Source of the DNA: Dactylosporangium vinaceum
Lineage (GTDB): Bacteria > Actinomycetota > Actinomycetes > Mycobacteriales > Micromonosporaceae
DNA: 64,000 bases
Reading direction: 5' to 3'
NCBI RefSeq assembly: GCF_019904175.1
Contig: NZ_CP061913.1
Span: forward strand, 5,146,001 to 5,210,000
Shown: one piece after another, positions 52,036 through 60,301 of the stretch
Layout of the letters: every line of letters starts with the position of its first letter
How positions within the stretch are numbered: the stretch's first letter is position 1
Made by a program: the position numbers and the translations under genes
The notes under the pieces: model-generated
The model's database searches: none
Told to the model about the DNA's origin: nothing
The model's input: only the letters and a program-made list of their open reading frames with translations

Positions 52036-52602
52036 CTACGGGCGCAGGCCGGCCAGGAGGATGTCCAGGTAGCGCTCGGCGGCGTCGTCCTGGCCGGCGG
52101 CCACGGCGTGCTGCAGGCCGCAGATCAGGCGGCGGATGTCGTCGGCGGTGACGTCCGGGCGGATGACGTGCTCGGCTCGGGCCCGGGTCAGGGTGGTCTG
52201 GACGGCGGCGCCGAGCTGGGCGTTCAGGGCCGTCGTCGTGGCCAGGCAGGGGGGCTCGGTCGAGGACAGGACCGCGGCCAGGGTCGGGTCGTCGCGCAGG
52301 AGCTGCAGGCCGCTGCGGAGCAGGGCCGTGAAGGCGGCGGCCGGGTCGGGGTCGGCGGCGCCGGCCACGGCGTCGGTCACCAGCGCGGCCAGGCTCTCGG
52401 CGGCCAGCGCCTCCAGGAGGGCCTGACGGGTCGGGAAGTGGCGGTACGCGGTGCCGACGCCGACGCCGGCCGCCTTGGCGATCGCGTTCATCGGCAGGTC
52501 CAGGTCGCCGTCGCGGATGCGGGCGCGGGCGGCGGTGAGCATCTGGGCGCGGACCCGGGCGGAGTCGGCGCGCAGGGGGCCGGGGTCGGTGAGCGGCGGC
52601 AC
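52036..52602 (-). CDS. TetR-family transcriptional regulator
   Basis: A 188-residue regulator with HTH MNAIAKAAGVGVGTAYRHFPTRQALLEAL near residues 38-66 and a ligand domain that ends RLICGLQHAVAAGQDDAAERYLDILLAGLRP, typical of the SCO-type TetR group paired with SDR genes. GTG 52602 is used; ATG 52620 six codons upstream is possible. It is divergent from the SDR gene at 52684 and probably represses it. Confidence 0.9.
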   Translation of the reverse strand: MPPLTDPGPLRADSARVRAQMLTAARARIRDGDLDLPMNAIAKAAGVGVGTAYRHFPTRQALLEALAAESLAALVTDAVAGAADPDPAAAFTALLRSGLQLLRDDPTLAAVLSSTEPPCLATTTALNAQLGAAVQTTLTRARAEHVIRPDVTADDIRRLICGLQHAVAAGQDDAAERYLDILLAGLRP

Positions 52603-52650
52603 GCTTAGAGGATAACCCATCCGTTGCTGTGCTACGGTCGGACTCGTTAG

Positions 52651-52665
52651 CGGATGAAGTATCCG
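52651..52665. promoter_or_regulatory. Inverted repeat before the SDR gene
   Basis: CGGAT-GAAGT-ATCCG, with an additional CATCCG half-site at 52618-52623 complementary to CGGATG at 52651-52656. It lies between the TetR and SDR starts and is a candidate operator, though the arms are short. Confidence 0.4.
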
Positions 52666-52683
52666 ATGCGGGAGGAGTGTGTC

Positions 52684-53586
52684 ATGGACATCCCTGATCA
52701 GCGTGGCCGGACCGTCGTCGTCACCGGAGCCAGCAGCGGGCTCGGCCAGGTCGTGGCCCGTGAGCTGCAGCAGGCCGGTGCGCACGTCATCGCCGCGGTT
52801 CGCACGCCGGCCAAGGCGGCCGAATTCGAGGCGATCCCGATCGACCTGGACGATCTCGAGTCGGTGCGGGCGTTCGCCGAGCGGCTGCATGCCGACGGGC
52901 GCAGCATCGACGTGCTGGTGAACAACGCGGGGCTGGGCAGCCACACGCGGCAGCTGAGCGCGCAGGGGTTCGAGCGCACCTTCGCCGTGAACTTTCTCGG
53001 ACACTTCGCCCTCACCGGGCTCCTGCTCGACCTGATGCGCACCGACGGGCGGGCGCGGATCGTGCACGTGGGCTCGAACCTGTACCGGCGGCTGAAGACC
53101 GGGCTCCCGCTGGATGACCTGGCGGCGCAGCGCGGGTACTCCAAGGGGCGGGCGTACGTCGCGTCCAAGCTGGCCAACCTCGTCTTCGGCACCGAGCTCG
53201 ACCGGCGGCTCCAGGCGGCGGGCTCGCCGGTCCGCAGCCTCACCGCGCATCCGGGGCTGGCGATCACGCCGATGAACTCGGACCTGCCCGGGCGGGGTGC
53301 GCGGGCGCTGATGGCCGTGGCGCAGGCCGCGATCGGGCGTCCGGCGCCGCGGGCCGCCATCGCGCTGCTCTACGCCGCGGTCAGCCCGGATGCCCGGCCC
53401 GGCGTCTTTCTCGGGCCGCACCTGCGCAAGTCGGACGACCGGGTGTACGCCGACGCGCTCGTCCCGCCGGCCGACGACCCGGTGCTGGCCGAGCGGCTCT
53501 GGACCGTGGCCGAGGCGGCCACCGGCGTCCGGTTCGCGCTCACGCCGGCGGGCGGAACCAGGCCCGTGACGCCGTCGGGAGTGTGA
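52684..53586 (+). CDS. Short-chain dehydrogenase/reductase
   Basis: A 300-residue NAD(P)-dependent reductase. TVVVTGASSGLGQVVA (TGxxxGxG) is at residues 11-26, VNNAGLGSH near 80, HVGSNLYRR holds the catalytic Ser, and YVASKLANL is the Tyr-x-x-x-Lys site near 160. It belongs to the retinol dehydrogenase-like group, as does the SDR at 8818-9720. ATG 52684 follows GGGAGGAG. Divergent from its likely TetR repressor. Confidence 0.92.
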   Translation: MDIPDQRGRTVVVTGASSGLGQVVARELQQAGAHVIAAVRTPAKAAEFEAIPIDLDDLESVRAFAERLHADGRSIDVLVNNAGLGSHTRQLSAQGFERTFAVNFLGHFALTGLLLDLMRTDGRARIVHVGSNLYRRLKTGLPLDDLAAQRGYSKGRAYVASKLANLVFGTELDRRLQAAGSPVRSLTAHPGLAITPMNSDLPGRGARALMAVAQAAIGRPAPRAAIALLYAAVSPDARPGVFLGPHLRKSDDRVYADALVPPADDPVLAERLWTVAEAATGVRFALTPAGGTRPVTPSGV

Positions 53587-53725
53587 CGGAGGCCGCCACG
53601 AAGACCTGGGCGGCGATGACCACCATTCCGCCCGGGCGGCCCTCGCCGAGCAGCCGCAGACCGCCGAACACGCCCACGGCGGCGAGGACACAGGCGACGA
53701 TCCGGCCGGTGCGGTGGTGGACCAC
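53540..53725 (-). CDS. Possible small two-helix membrane protein
   Basis: A 61-residue frame starting VVHHRTGRIVACVLAAVGVFGGLRLL, with a second hydrophobic stretch GGMVVIAAQVFVAASVTL and ending RAWFRPPA. It sits after the DUF1996 gene on the same strand and overlaps the SDR 3' end by 47 bp. GTG 53725 lacks a clear ribosome site. The hydropathy looks real, but expression is unproven. Confidence 0.4.
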   Translation of the reverse strand: MVHHRTGRIVACVLAAVGVFGGLRLLGEGRPGGMVVIAAQVFVAASVTLPTASRAWFRPPA

Positions 53726-53765
53726 ACCGGCCGGCCGCGGGCGACGGGCTCCGCCGGCGGTGGCG

Positions 53766-55232
53766 TCAGAACTGGCCGGCGGTGTTGCACTGGGCGACCT
53801 GGACCACGCAGTTCTTGACGCGGGCGGCCATGGCCTCGCCGTCCCAGGCGAAGAAGGCGTCGCCGTGCATCGAGGACGCCAGTCCGGACGACAGGGCAAA
53901 GCCGGCGTCGGTACCGCTTGCCGGATACGCGATCGAGAACGTCAGCGCCGGGATCGGGACGGGGTGGGTGGCCGGGCACGCACCGCCCTGGCCGAACGAG
54001 ACGTGGTCGCGGTGGTTGGGGCTGTCGAGGTGCCGGCCGTCCCAGCAGTCCGGGAACCGCAGCGTGAAGTGCAGCGTGCCCCCCTCGCAGACCGGCCAGT
54101 TGCCGTCCGCGCTGCGGGTCCGGCCGTCCTGCGGGCCGCCGGCGCAGTAGAACTGGTTGACGGCTCCCTTGGGCGTGGCGACCTGCTTCTTGGCGTCGCC
54201 GGCGATCATGCGCAGGCCCTGCGGCATCGGCACCGTCTGCGACGGGTCCTTGAGCAGGCTGCCGTAGTACACGACGAACTGCTGCGGCTCGACCGGCTTG
54301 CCGTTCTCCAGCAGCGTCGGCACCCAGTACGCGGAGTGGTCCTCCAGCGGCTTGCAGCTCGAGGCGGTCAGCCGGGTCAGGTCCGCGGGCGTGGTCGACG
54401 CGTTCGTCGAGTCGTTGCCGACGAACGAGTGCAGGTGCGAGGCGCCCGGCAGGCCCGGGAGGACGATCGGGTCGTCCGGGGCCGAGTGACTGTAGGTGCA
54501 CGTCGCGTTGAACTCGGGGTTGTGGTTGGCGCCGGCCGGGCGCGGCTTCGCCGGCAGCGCCCGGAACGCGGCCAGCTGCGCGGCCCAGGCGGCCGCGTCG
54601 ACGGGAATCCAGCCGGTCGCCGGGGAGGCGCTGGTGGGTGCCGGCGTGGAGGGCGCGGCGGGCGGGGAGGACGGCGGCGCGACGGTCGCCGTGCCGGTGC
54701 CGGGGGTGCTGAACGAGAACCAGTTGAGGTTCACGAAGTCACCGCCCTGCGGGCTGCGCGGGACCACGAACACCGCGTGCCGGCCGCCGGGTGCCGGCCG
54801 GGTGTCGGCCCGGGTCACCCACGCCTGCCAGCCGCCCGTGGCCGTCGCCGGGACCGCGGCCAGCAGCGGGCCGTCGGCCGCGTCCAGGTGCAGCTCGACC
54901 GCGCCGGTCCGGTCCGGATACGCGGCGGCCATCCGCACCGACGTCGTCAGCGGGCCCGCGGCGCCGAGGTCGACGCCGTCGTAGCGCAGCCAGTCGCCGT
55001 CCGCGAGCCAGCCGACGTTCCGGCCGCCGCCCGCGTCGGTGGTGTTCTCGGTGCGGGCTCCGTGCTGCGCGGCGTACTCGACCGCGCGCACCGCACCGCT
55101 CGGCGGACCCTCGCCGGTGCCGGCGTTCGCGGACGGTACGACCCGGGCGATGACGATGCCGAGCACGACCGCGAGCGCGGCGGCCCCGGCCATCGCGAGC
55201 CGCCGCTGGCCCCGCAAGCGTGGTGCAGCCAC
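53766..55232 (-). CDS. Secreted protein with CBM6-like and DUF1996 domains
   Basis: A 488-residue exported protein. Signal/anchor about 12-36. The CBM6-like beta-sandwich (about 45-175) has RAVEYAAQHGARTENTTDAGGGRNVGWLADGDWLRYDGVDLG and ends FVNLNWFSF. A Pro/Ser/Thr linker precedes the DUF1996 domain (about 230-488), which shows CTYSHSAPDDPIVLPGLPGASHLHSFVGND, FPDCWDGRHLDSPNHRDHV and FHSHGD-like HGDAFFAWDG near the end. GTG 55232 follows AGGAGG. It probably binds cell-wall or plant polysaccharide. It is divergent from a response regulator operon. Confidence 0.86.
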   Translation of the reverse strand: MAAPRLRGQRRLAMAGAAALAVVLGIVIARVVPSANAGTGEGPPSGAVRAVEYAAQHGARTENTTDAGGGRNVGWLADGDWLRYDGVDLGAAGPLTTSVRMAAAYPDRTGAVELHLDAADGPLLAAVPATATGGWQAWVTRADTRPAPGGRHAVFVVPRSPQGGDFVNLNWFSFSTPGTGTATVAPPSSPPAAPSTPAPTSASPATGWIPVDAAAWAAQLAAFRALPAKPRPAGANHNPEFNATCTYSHSAPDDPIVLPGLPGASHLHSFVGNDSTNASTTPADLTRLTASSCKPLEDHSAYWVPTLLENGKPVEPQQFVVYYGSLLKDPSQTVPMPQGLRMIAGDAKKQVATPKGAVNQFYCAGGPQDGRTRSADGNWPVCEGGTLHFTLRFPDCWDGRHLDSPNHRDHVSFGQGGACPATHPVPIPALTFSIAYPASGTDAGFALSSGLASSMHGDAFFAWDGEAMAARVKNCVVQVAQCNTAGQF

Positions 55233-55324
55233 AATGCCTCCTGTTCGACGTCTGGGAACGCGAACGTATGGCAGTACCGTCGAAGCGCCATGGGTCTTAA
55301 GACCTATGCCGGAGGGGGACCCCT

Positions 55325-55984
55325 GTGATCACAGTGCTCGTCGTGGACGACAACCCGTCGGTCCGGGCGACGCTGCGCCCGCTGCTGGAGTCGCACGGGA
55401 CGATCAGTGTGGTCGCCGAGGCCGGCAACGGGCGGGCCGCCCTGACCGCCGCGGCCCGGTTGAAGCCGCGGGTGACGCTGCTCGACCAGCGGATGCCCGT
55501 CGCGGACGGGCTCAGCGTCATCGACGAGCTGGCCCGGCTGAGCTCGGTGCTGGTGCTGACCGGCTCGGCCGACCCCGCGCTCGTCGCGCCGATGCTGCGC
55601 GGTGGTGCCCGTGGCTACCTGGTGTACGGGCAGTTCGACCCGCCCGACCTGGTGGCGGCGATCCATGCGGTAGCGGCCGGGCAGGGCTGGCTGACCCCGA
55701 CGGCGGCGTCGATCGCGGCCTCGGCGATGCGCGACGCCTACGCCCGCGAGCGGGTGGCCGCGGACCGGGCGCGGGCTCACCGGGCAGCCCAGCAGCGGTA
55801 CGGGCTGACCGAGCGTGAGGAGGAGGTCGTCGACCTGCTGTGCGCCGGGCTGTCGAACGCGGGGATCGCGCAGCGGCTGGCCGTGAGCGAGAAGACGGTG
55901 AAGAACCACCTCAACCGGGTGTTCGCCAAGCTCGGGGTGCTGAGCCGGACCGAGGCGGCGGCGCGCTGGCAGGGGTGGACGTGA
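55325..55984 (+). CDS. NarL/LuxR-family response regulator
   Basis: A 219-residue regulator with receiver domain (DD at 8-9, phosphoacceptor Asp54 in TLLDQRMPVADG, VLTGSAD) and LuxR HTH (GLTEREEEVVDLLCAGLSNAGIAQRLAVSEKTVKNHLNRVFAKLG). The conserved switch Lys of the receiver is replaced (YLVYGQFDP where YLLK is usual), so phosphorylation may be atypical. GTG 55325 follows GGAGGGGGA. Its stop overlaps the next gene (GTGA). The divergent DUF1996 gene is a likely target. Confidence 0.9.
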   Translation: MITVLVVDDNPSVRATLRPLLESHGTISVVAEAGNGRAALTAAARLKPRVTLLDQRMPVADGLSVIDELARLSSVLVLTGSADPALVAPMLRGGARGYLVYGQFDPPDLVAAIHAVAAGQGWLTPTAASIAASAMRDAYARERVAADRARAHRAAQQRYGLTEREEEVVDLLCAGLSNAGIAQRLAVSEKTVKNHLNRVFAKLGVLSRTEAAARWQGWT

Positions 55985-56514
55985 TCCGCCGCTGGCTGGG
56001 AGCCTCTGTCGTGGGGCTGGCGGTCGCCGCGACGGCGCTGGTACTTCCGGCGGTGCTGCCGTCCGCCTCGCCGATGCCCTACACCGCGCCGTCCGCGGTG
56101 CCATCGGCGGCCTCGCCGGCGGCGCCCATACATCCGACATTTCCGAAATTGGTGGTTGCCGCCGCGGACCCCGGCAATGAACGGCACGGCGTCGAGACCA
56201 CCGCGTGCCCGACGTGCGCCTCGGGAAGCCGTGTCCAGTACGTCGGCCAGGGCCACGCGCTCGTCGTGCCGATCACCAGCCCGGTGGCGGGCCGGCGCAC
56301 GCTGACGATCGTGTACGAGTCGAACGGCCCCCGGCCCCTGCACGTGATCGTCGGTGACCAGCCGACGGTCCAGCTCAGCCTGCCCGGCAAGGGCAGCTGG
56401 ACCGAGCCCGCCCGGGTCGAGCTGCCCATCGACCTGCCGGCCGGTGACACCGTGATCCGGCTGTTCCACCCCGATCGGCCCGCCCCCGACCTGGACCAGC
56501 TCATCATCGCGTGA
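55981..56514 (+). CDS. Exported CBM35-like protein between regulator and kinase genes
   Basis: A 177-residue protein. A signal peptide or anchor (GASVVGLAVAATALVLPAVLP) leads through an Ala/Pro/Ser linker to a galactose-binding-like beta-sandwich. ACPTCASGSRVQYVGQGHALVVPIT is the CxxCxGGxxVxYxG motif seen in CBM35/CBM6-like modules, and RTLTIVYESNGPRPLHVIVGDQ and TVIRLFHPDRPAPDLDQLII follow. It overlaps both neighbours by four bases (GTGA), so it is made with the kinase and regulator. It may be an external ligand-binding partner of the kinase. Confidence 0.75.
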   Translation: MIRRWLGASVVGLAVAATALVLPAVLPSASPMPYTAPSAVPSAASPAAPIHPTFPKLVVAAADPGNERHGVETTACPTCASGSRVQYVGQGHALVVPITSPVAGRRTLTIVYESNGPRPLHVIVGDQPTVQLSLPGKGSWTEPARVELPIDLPAGDTVIRLFHPDRPAPDLDQLIIA

Positions 56515-57497
56515 GTACGCTTCGCGCCGTGCTGCGCGTGCTGGCCCGGCCCTGGCTGACGGCCGTCGACGCGGCCCTCGTGTTCGCCGTGCTCGCGCGC
56601 AGTCACGGCACCCTCCCGTACGTGGCCGCCGCGGCCCTCGCCGCCGCCCTGGCCGGGGTCCGGCTCGGCTGGGCCGCGCTGCCGGTCTGGCTCGGCTACG
56701 CCCTGCAGGGCCTGGCCGTCTACGCGATCGCCCACGAGCGCAGCGGCGCGGCCGGCTACCAGCTCGCCACCGCCCCGCTCGTCGTCGGCGCGGGCGCGGG
56801 CGCGGTGGTGGGCGCCCGGCTCCTGGACCGCCAGCGGCGCCGGGCCCGGGCGCGGGTGGCGGCGGCCGAGCGCACCGCGGCCGGGCGCGAACGCGAGCGG
56901 CTGGCCCGGGAGCTGCACGACTCGGTGTCCAAGACGCTGCACGGCATGTCCCTGGCCGCGCACGCCCTGCACGGCCGGCCCGAGCTCGCGCACCGGCTCG
57001 CCGGTGCCATCTCCGAGGCGGCCGCGACCGCCGACCGCGAGACCCGCGAGATCCTCGAGGGGCTGCGCCTGGACCGTCCGGCCGAGGATCTCGGCGTGGC
57101 CGTCGAACGGCTCTGCCGGGCCTGGTCGGCGCGGACCGGCATCCCCGCCGCGTGCGCCGTGGACCCGGGGGAGCTGCCGGTCGCGGTGCGCTACGAGCTG
57201 CTGCGCATCGCCCACGAGGCCCTCACGAACATCGCCCGCCACGCGGGCGCGACCCGCGCGTTCGTCGCCGTCGCCCGGCGCACCGGCGCCGCGACGCTCA
57301 CCGTCCGCGACGATGGGGGCGGCTTCGCGGTACCGGCCGACCTCGCGCTCCTGCAGGATCACGGCCACCTCGGTCTCGTCGGGATGGCCGAGCGGGCCCG
57401 CACCGTCGGCGGACGCCTCCACGTCCTGTCGGAGCCGGGCCGCGGCACCACGATCCGGGTCGACGTCCCGCTTGACGGCCGCCCACCGGAGCCCTGA
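56511..57497 (+). CDS. Sensor histidine kinase, HisKA_3 type
   Basis: A 328-residue membrane kinase. About four membrane segments (residues 15-115) with very short loops lead to ARELHDSVSKTLHGMSLAAHAL (phosphoacceptor His near 137) and a HATPase_c domain (LLRIAHEALTNIARHAG, DDGGGF, GHLGLVGMAERARTVGG). There is no external sensor domain, consistent with sensing through a partner such as the overlapping CBM35-like protein. GTG 56511 overlaps that gene. Confidence 0.92.
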   Translation: MSTLRAVLRVLARPWLTAVDAALVFAVLARSHGTLPYVAAAALAAALAGVRLGWAALPVWLGYALQGLAVYAIAHERSGAAGYQLATAPLVVGAGAGAVVGARLLDRQRRRARARVAAAERTAAGRERERLARELHDSVSKTLHGMSLAAHALHGRPELAHRLAGAISEAAATADRETREILEGLRLDRPAEDLGVAVERLCRAWSARTGIPAACAVDPGELPVAVRYELLRIAHEALTNIARHAGATRAFVAVARRTGAATLTVRDDGGGFAVPADLALLQDHGHLGLVGMAERARTVGGRLHVLSEPGRGTTIRVDVPLDGRPPEP

Positions 57498-57515
57498 CAC
57501 CAGGACCGGTACCGG

Positions 57516-58034
57516 TCACCGATCGCGCGCGCCGCTCGGGTGCGACCGCTCCGCGGGGTACCGGTACGGGTAGCGCCGCGCGAAGGCCAGATACCCCTGC
57601 GCGCGTTGCCGGAACGTCTGCTCCATGCGCGCGAGCTCCTGCGCATACGGCGAGCCCAGCCAGCGCAGCCGGCTGATGCGGGCCAGCTCGTCCGGCGGCT
57701 CGTCCTTGAACCGCTTGTCGCCGGCCGCCGCGAGGTGGTGCACCAGCTCCGTCTGCCGTCGAAGCCCGGCGAGCCAGGCGTCCTGGTAGAAATCGGCCTG
57801 ACGCAGGCATTCCGCCGCCCGGTGGGCCGAGCCGAGCGGGCAGTGGTGCGAATCCGGCGGGACCCACATCGGCCACGCCTGCGGGTCCGCGTCAGGCGGC
57901 CGGACCAGGCGACCGGCGCAGGGCACCGGTCCCTCATCGGCGGCCGGGCATTCGCCGGCGGTCGTCGGCCCCGAACAATGACCCAGCCGGGCCGCGTTGG
58001 TTGCGTCGAGGATCTCAATACGATCGGAGGACAT
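57516..58034 (-). CDS. Hypothetical protein
   Basis: A 172-residue soluble protein of no family I recognise. The first half is cysteine- and histidine-rich (LGHCSGP, AGECPAADEGPVPCAGRLV, SHHCPLGSAHRAAECLRQADF), which could bind metal. The second half is charged and helical, with Arg/Tyr at the end (YLAFARRYPYRYPAERSHPSG). ATG 58034 follows GGCGGAG. Downstream of the kinase gene but convergent, so not part of that operon. Confidence 0.65.
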   Translation of the reverse strand: MSSDRIEILDATNAARLGHCSGPTTAGECPAADEGPVPCAGRLVRPPDADPQAWPMWVPPDSHHCPLGSAHRAAECLRQADFYQDAWLAGLRRQTELVHHLAAAGDKRFKDEPPDELARISRLRWLGSPYAQELARMEQTFRQRAQGYLAFARRYPYRYPAERSHPSGARDR

Positions 58035-58263
58035 GACTCCGCCTCCCTGTCCGGCCGTTTCGGCCTCAATCTGCAGGATGCCGCCGCGGAGCCGGGGACC
58101 GGTAGGGCCGTGCGCATCCCTCCCGGCGGGCGTACGACCCGAAGGCGCCGGCACAGGGCCCGCGCCGCTGAGCCGATGCGGGCTCGATAACCCTTTTTTC
58201 GAGACCGAGGATTAGTGCACAATCGCTTGTTCCACCCCCTCGGCATTCGTACCGTCAGCACCC

Positions 58264-59538
58264 GTGCGAACCACCGCGAAGCTGCTCGCGCTCGGGAGCC
58301 TGGTCGCCGTGACACTGCTGTGGTGGTCGGGCCGGGCCACGTCGGCGCCGGGGATCGCGGCCGGCGGGCGGCTCGCCGCGCTCCTGTCCACCGATCTGCT
58401 GCTGCTCCAGGTGCTGCTGATGGCCCGCATCCCGTGGGTGGAGCGGGCGTTCGGGCAGGACCGGCTCGGGCGCTGGCACCGGTGGACCGGCGGCGCGTCG
58501 TTCGTCCTGCTGCTGGCGCACGCCGCGCTGGCCACGGCCGCCGCGCGGGAGAAGCTGCTCGCCTACCGGGGCGTGTGGCCGGCGGTCGCGGGGTTCGCCG
58601 CGCTCGTGCTCGTCGTGGTGACGTCGGTGCGCTGGGCCCGGCGGCTGCGCTACGAGACGTGGCACCTGCTGCACCTGTACGCGTACGCCGGCATCGCCCT
58701 GGCCGTCCCGCACGAGCTCTGGCTGGGCAGCGACTTCACCGCCCCGCTCGCGCAGCCCTTCTGGTGGGCCATGTACACGGCCGCGACCGGCTGCACCCTC
58801 GTCTTCCGGCTCGGCCTGCCGATCTGGCGGACCCTGCGGCACCGGCTGCGCGTCGACCGGGTCGTCGACGAGGCGCCGGGCCTGGTCTCCGTCTACCTGC
58901 GGGGCCGCCGCCTGGACCGCCTGCCCGCCCGGGCCGGGCAGTACTTCGTCTGGCGCTTCCTCGACGGCGGCGACGCGCTGCTGGGCAAGCCGTTCTCGCT
59001 CTCGGGCCCGCCCCGCGCCGACAGCCTGCGGATCACGGTGAAGACGGTGGGCGAGGGGACGGCCCGGGTCGCCGCGCTGCGCCCGGGGACCCGCGTGCTC
59101 ATCGAGGGCCCGTACGGCCGGATGACCAACGACACCTACTCGGGCGGCCCGATCACGATGTTCGCCTGCGGCATCGGCGTGACCCCGCTGCTGGCGCTGC
59201 TGTGGGACCTGCCCTACGGCCACGGCAAGGCGACACTGGTGTACCGCACCCGCCACCCCCGCGACGTCATCTTCCTGCCGGAGCTGGAGTGGCTGGCCCG
59301 CGACCGCGGCGTCCGCCTGGTCCCGCTGGTGGGCCCCCGCGCGGCGGCCGGCTCCTGGCTGCCGGTCGGCTACGGCGACTACGACGACCAGGCCGCCCTG
59401 CGCTCCTTGGCCCCGGACCTGGCCGACCACGACGTGTACGTCTGCGGCCCCGACCCGTGGACCGACGCCGTCCTGCGCGCGGCGCGGCGCGTGGGCGTCC
59501 CGGCACCCAAGCTGCACCGCGAGCGCTTCGCCTGGTGA
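58264..59538 (+). CDS. Ferric reductase-like membrane flavocytochrome
   Basis: A 424-residue oxidoreductase. About six membrane helices (1-195) carry heme-ligand histidines (WHRWTGGASFVLLLAHAAL; YETWHLLHLYAYAGIALAVPHE). An FAD domain follows (ARAGQYFVWRFLDGG, KPFSLSGPPR) and then an NAD(P) domain (FACGIGVTPLLALL, VYVCGPDPWTDAV). It moves electrons from NAD(P)H across the membrane to an external acceptor such as Fe(III). GTG 58264 starts the first helix. The 228-bp gap before it (58035-58263) holds an AT-rich promoter-like stretch and no gene that I can see. Confidence 0.9.
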   Translation: MRTTAKLLALGSLVAVTLLWWSGRATSAPGIAAGGRLAALLSTDLLLLQVLLMARIPWVERAFGQDRLGRWHRWTGGASFVLLLAHAALATAAAREKLLAYRGVWPAVAGFAALVLVVVTSVRWARRLRYETWHLLHLYAYAGIALAVPHELWLGSDFTAPLAQPFWWAMYTAATGCTLVFRLGLPIWRTLRHRLRVDRVVDEAPGLVSVYLRGRRLDRLPARAGQYFVWRFLDGGDALLGKPFSLSGPPRADSLRITVKTVGEGTARVAALRPGTRVLIEGPYGRMTNDTYSGGPITMFACGIGVTPLLALLWDLPYGHGKATLVYRTRHPRDVIFLPELEWLARDRGVRLVPLVGPRAAAGSWLPVGYGDYDDQAALRSLAPDLADHDVYVCGPDPWTDAVLRAARRVGVPAPKLHRERFAW

Positions 59539-59626
59539 GCGCACTCAGAGCCCGAGCCGCCGCCTGCCTCGGCCCGGATCGAAGCCGGGCGGCGGTGATC
59601 CCGGGTGGTTGGAGGATGCTGGCGGT

Positions 59627-60199
59627 ATGGACTCCGCCCTCCGGCAACGCCTTGAGCAACTGCACGCCGACGGTGTCGCGTTCGACGCGGCGCAATCCGA
59701 ACGCCTGCTGACGCGGCGCAACCTCGAGCCGGCCAGTGCCCGGCTGCTGTGGTCGTTGACGCAGGTCGTCGGGGCGCGGGACGCGGTCGAGATCGGCACC
59801 TCCAACGGCTACTCGGCCATGTGGCTGGCCGACGCGCTCGCCCTGACCGGCGGCCACCTCACCAGCGTCGACATCGAGGTCCAGCCCGACGCCGAGCGCA
59901 ACCTGGCGCCGTTCACGAACGTCAGCCTCCACGCGGGGGACGGCGGCGAGTATCTCGGGCGGCGGGCCGACGCGAGCGTGGACCTGCTGTTCCTCGACGC
60001 GGAGCGGACGCAGTACCCGGGCTGGTGGCCGCACCCCGTGCGCGTCCTGCGGCCCGGCGGCCTGCTGGTGATCGACAACGTGCTGTCGCACCCGGGGGAG
60101 GTGGCCGCATTCCTGGCCCTGCTCGCCGCCGAGCCGGGCGTGCGCGGGGAGACCATCGAGATCGGCAAGGGACTGCACCTGGCCTGGCCCGCCCGCTGA
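59627..60199 (+). CDS. SAM-dependent O-methyltransferase family 3-like
   Basis: A 190-residue methyltransferase. The SAM loop is VEIGTSNGYSAMWLADAL (near 50), HLTSVDIEVQPDAERNLA follows, and VDLLFLDAERTQYPGWW and GGLLVIDNVLSHPGEV match the catechol-O-methyltransferase-like fold. The family methylates catechol-type hydroxyls; the substrate here is unknown. ATG 59627 is chosen; GGAGG lies 11 bases upstream. Confidence 0.88.
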   Translation: MDSALRQRLEQLHADGVAFDAAQSERLLTRRNLEPASARLLWSLTQVVGARDAVEIGTSNGYSAMWLADALALTGGHLTSVDIEVQPDAERNLAPFTNVSLHAGDGGEYLGRRADASVDLLFLDAERTQYPGWWPHPVRVLRPGGLLVIDNVLSHPGEVAAFLALLAAEPGVRGETIEIGKGLHLAWPAR

Positions 60200-60213
60200 C
60201 GCGCAAGGAATCG

Positions 60214-60249
60214 ATGTCCTTCGACCCGTTGGTGCGGGTCGGACGTCCC
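60214..60249 (+). promoter_or_regulatory. Tandem DosR/OsdR-like boxes upstream of USP gene
   Basis: ATGTCCTTCGACCC (60214-60227) and GGGTCGGACGTCCC (60236-60249; other strand GGGACGTCCGACCC), centres exactly 22 bp apart. The nearer box ends 52 bp before the USP start at 60302. The second is a near-perfect palindrome. Confidence 0.7.
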
Positions 60250-60301
60250 TGGCCCCGGTGCACCGGCGCGCGCACGGTGAGGGGAGACCTGGGAGGGAAC
60301 C

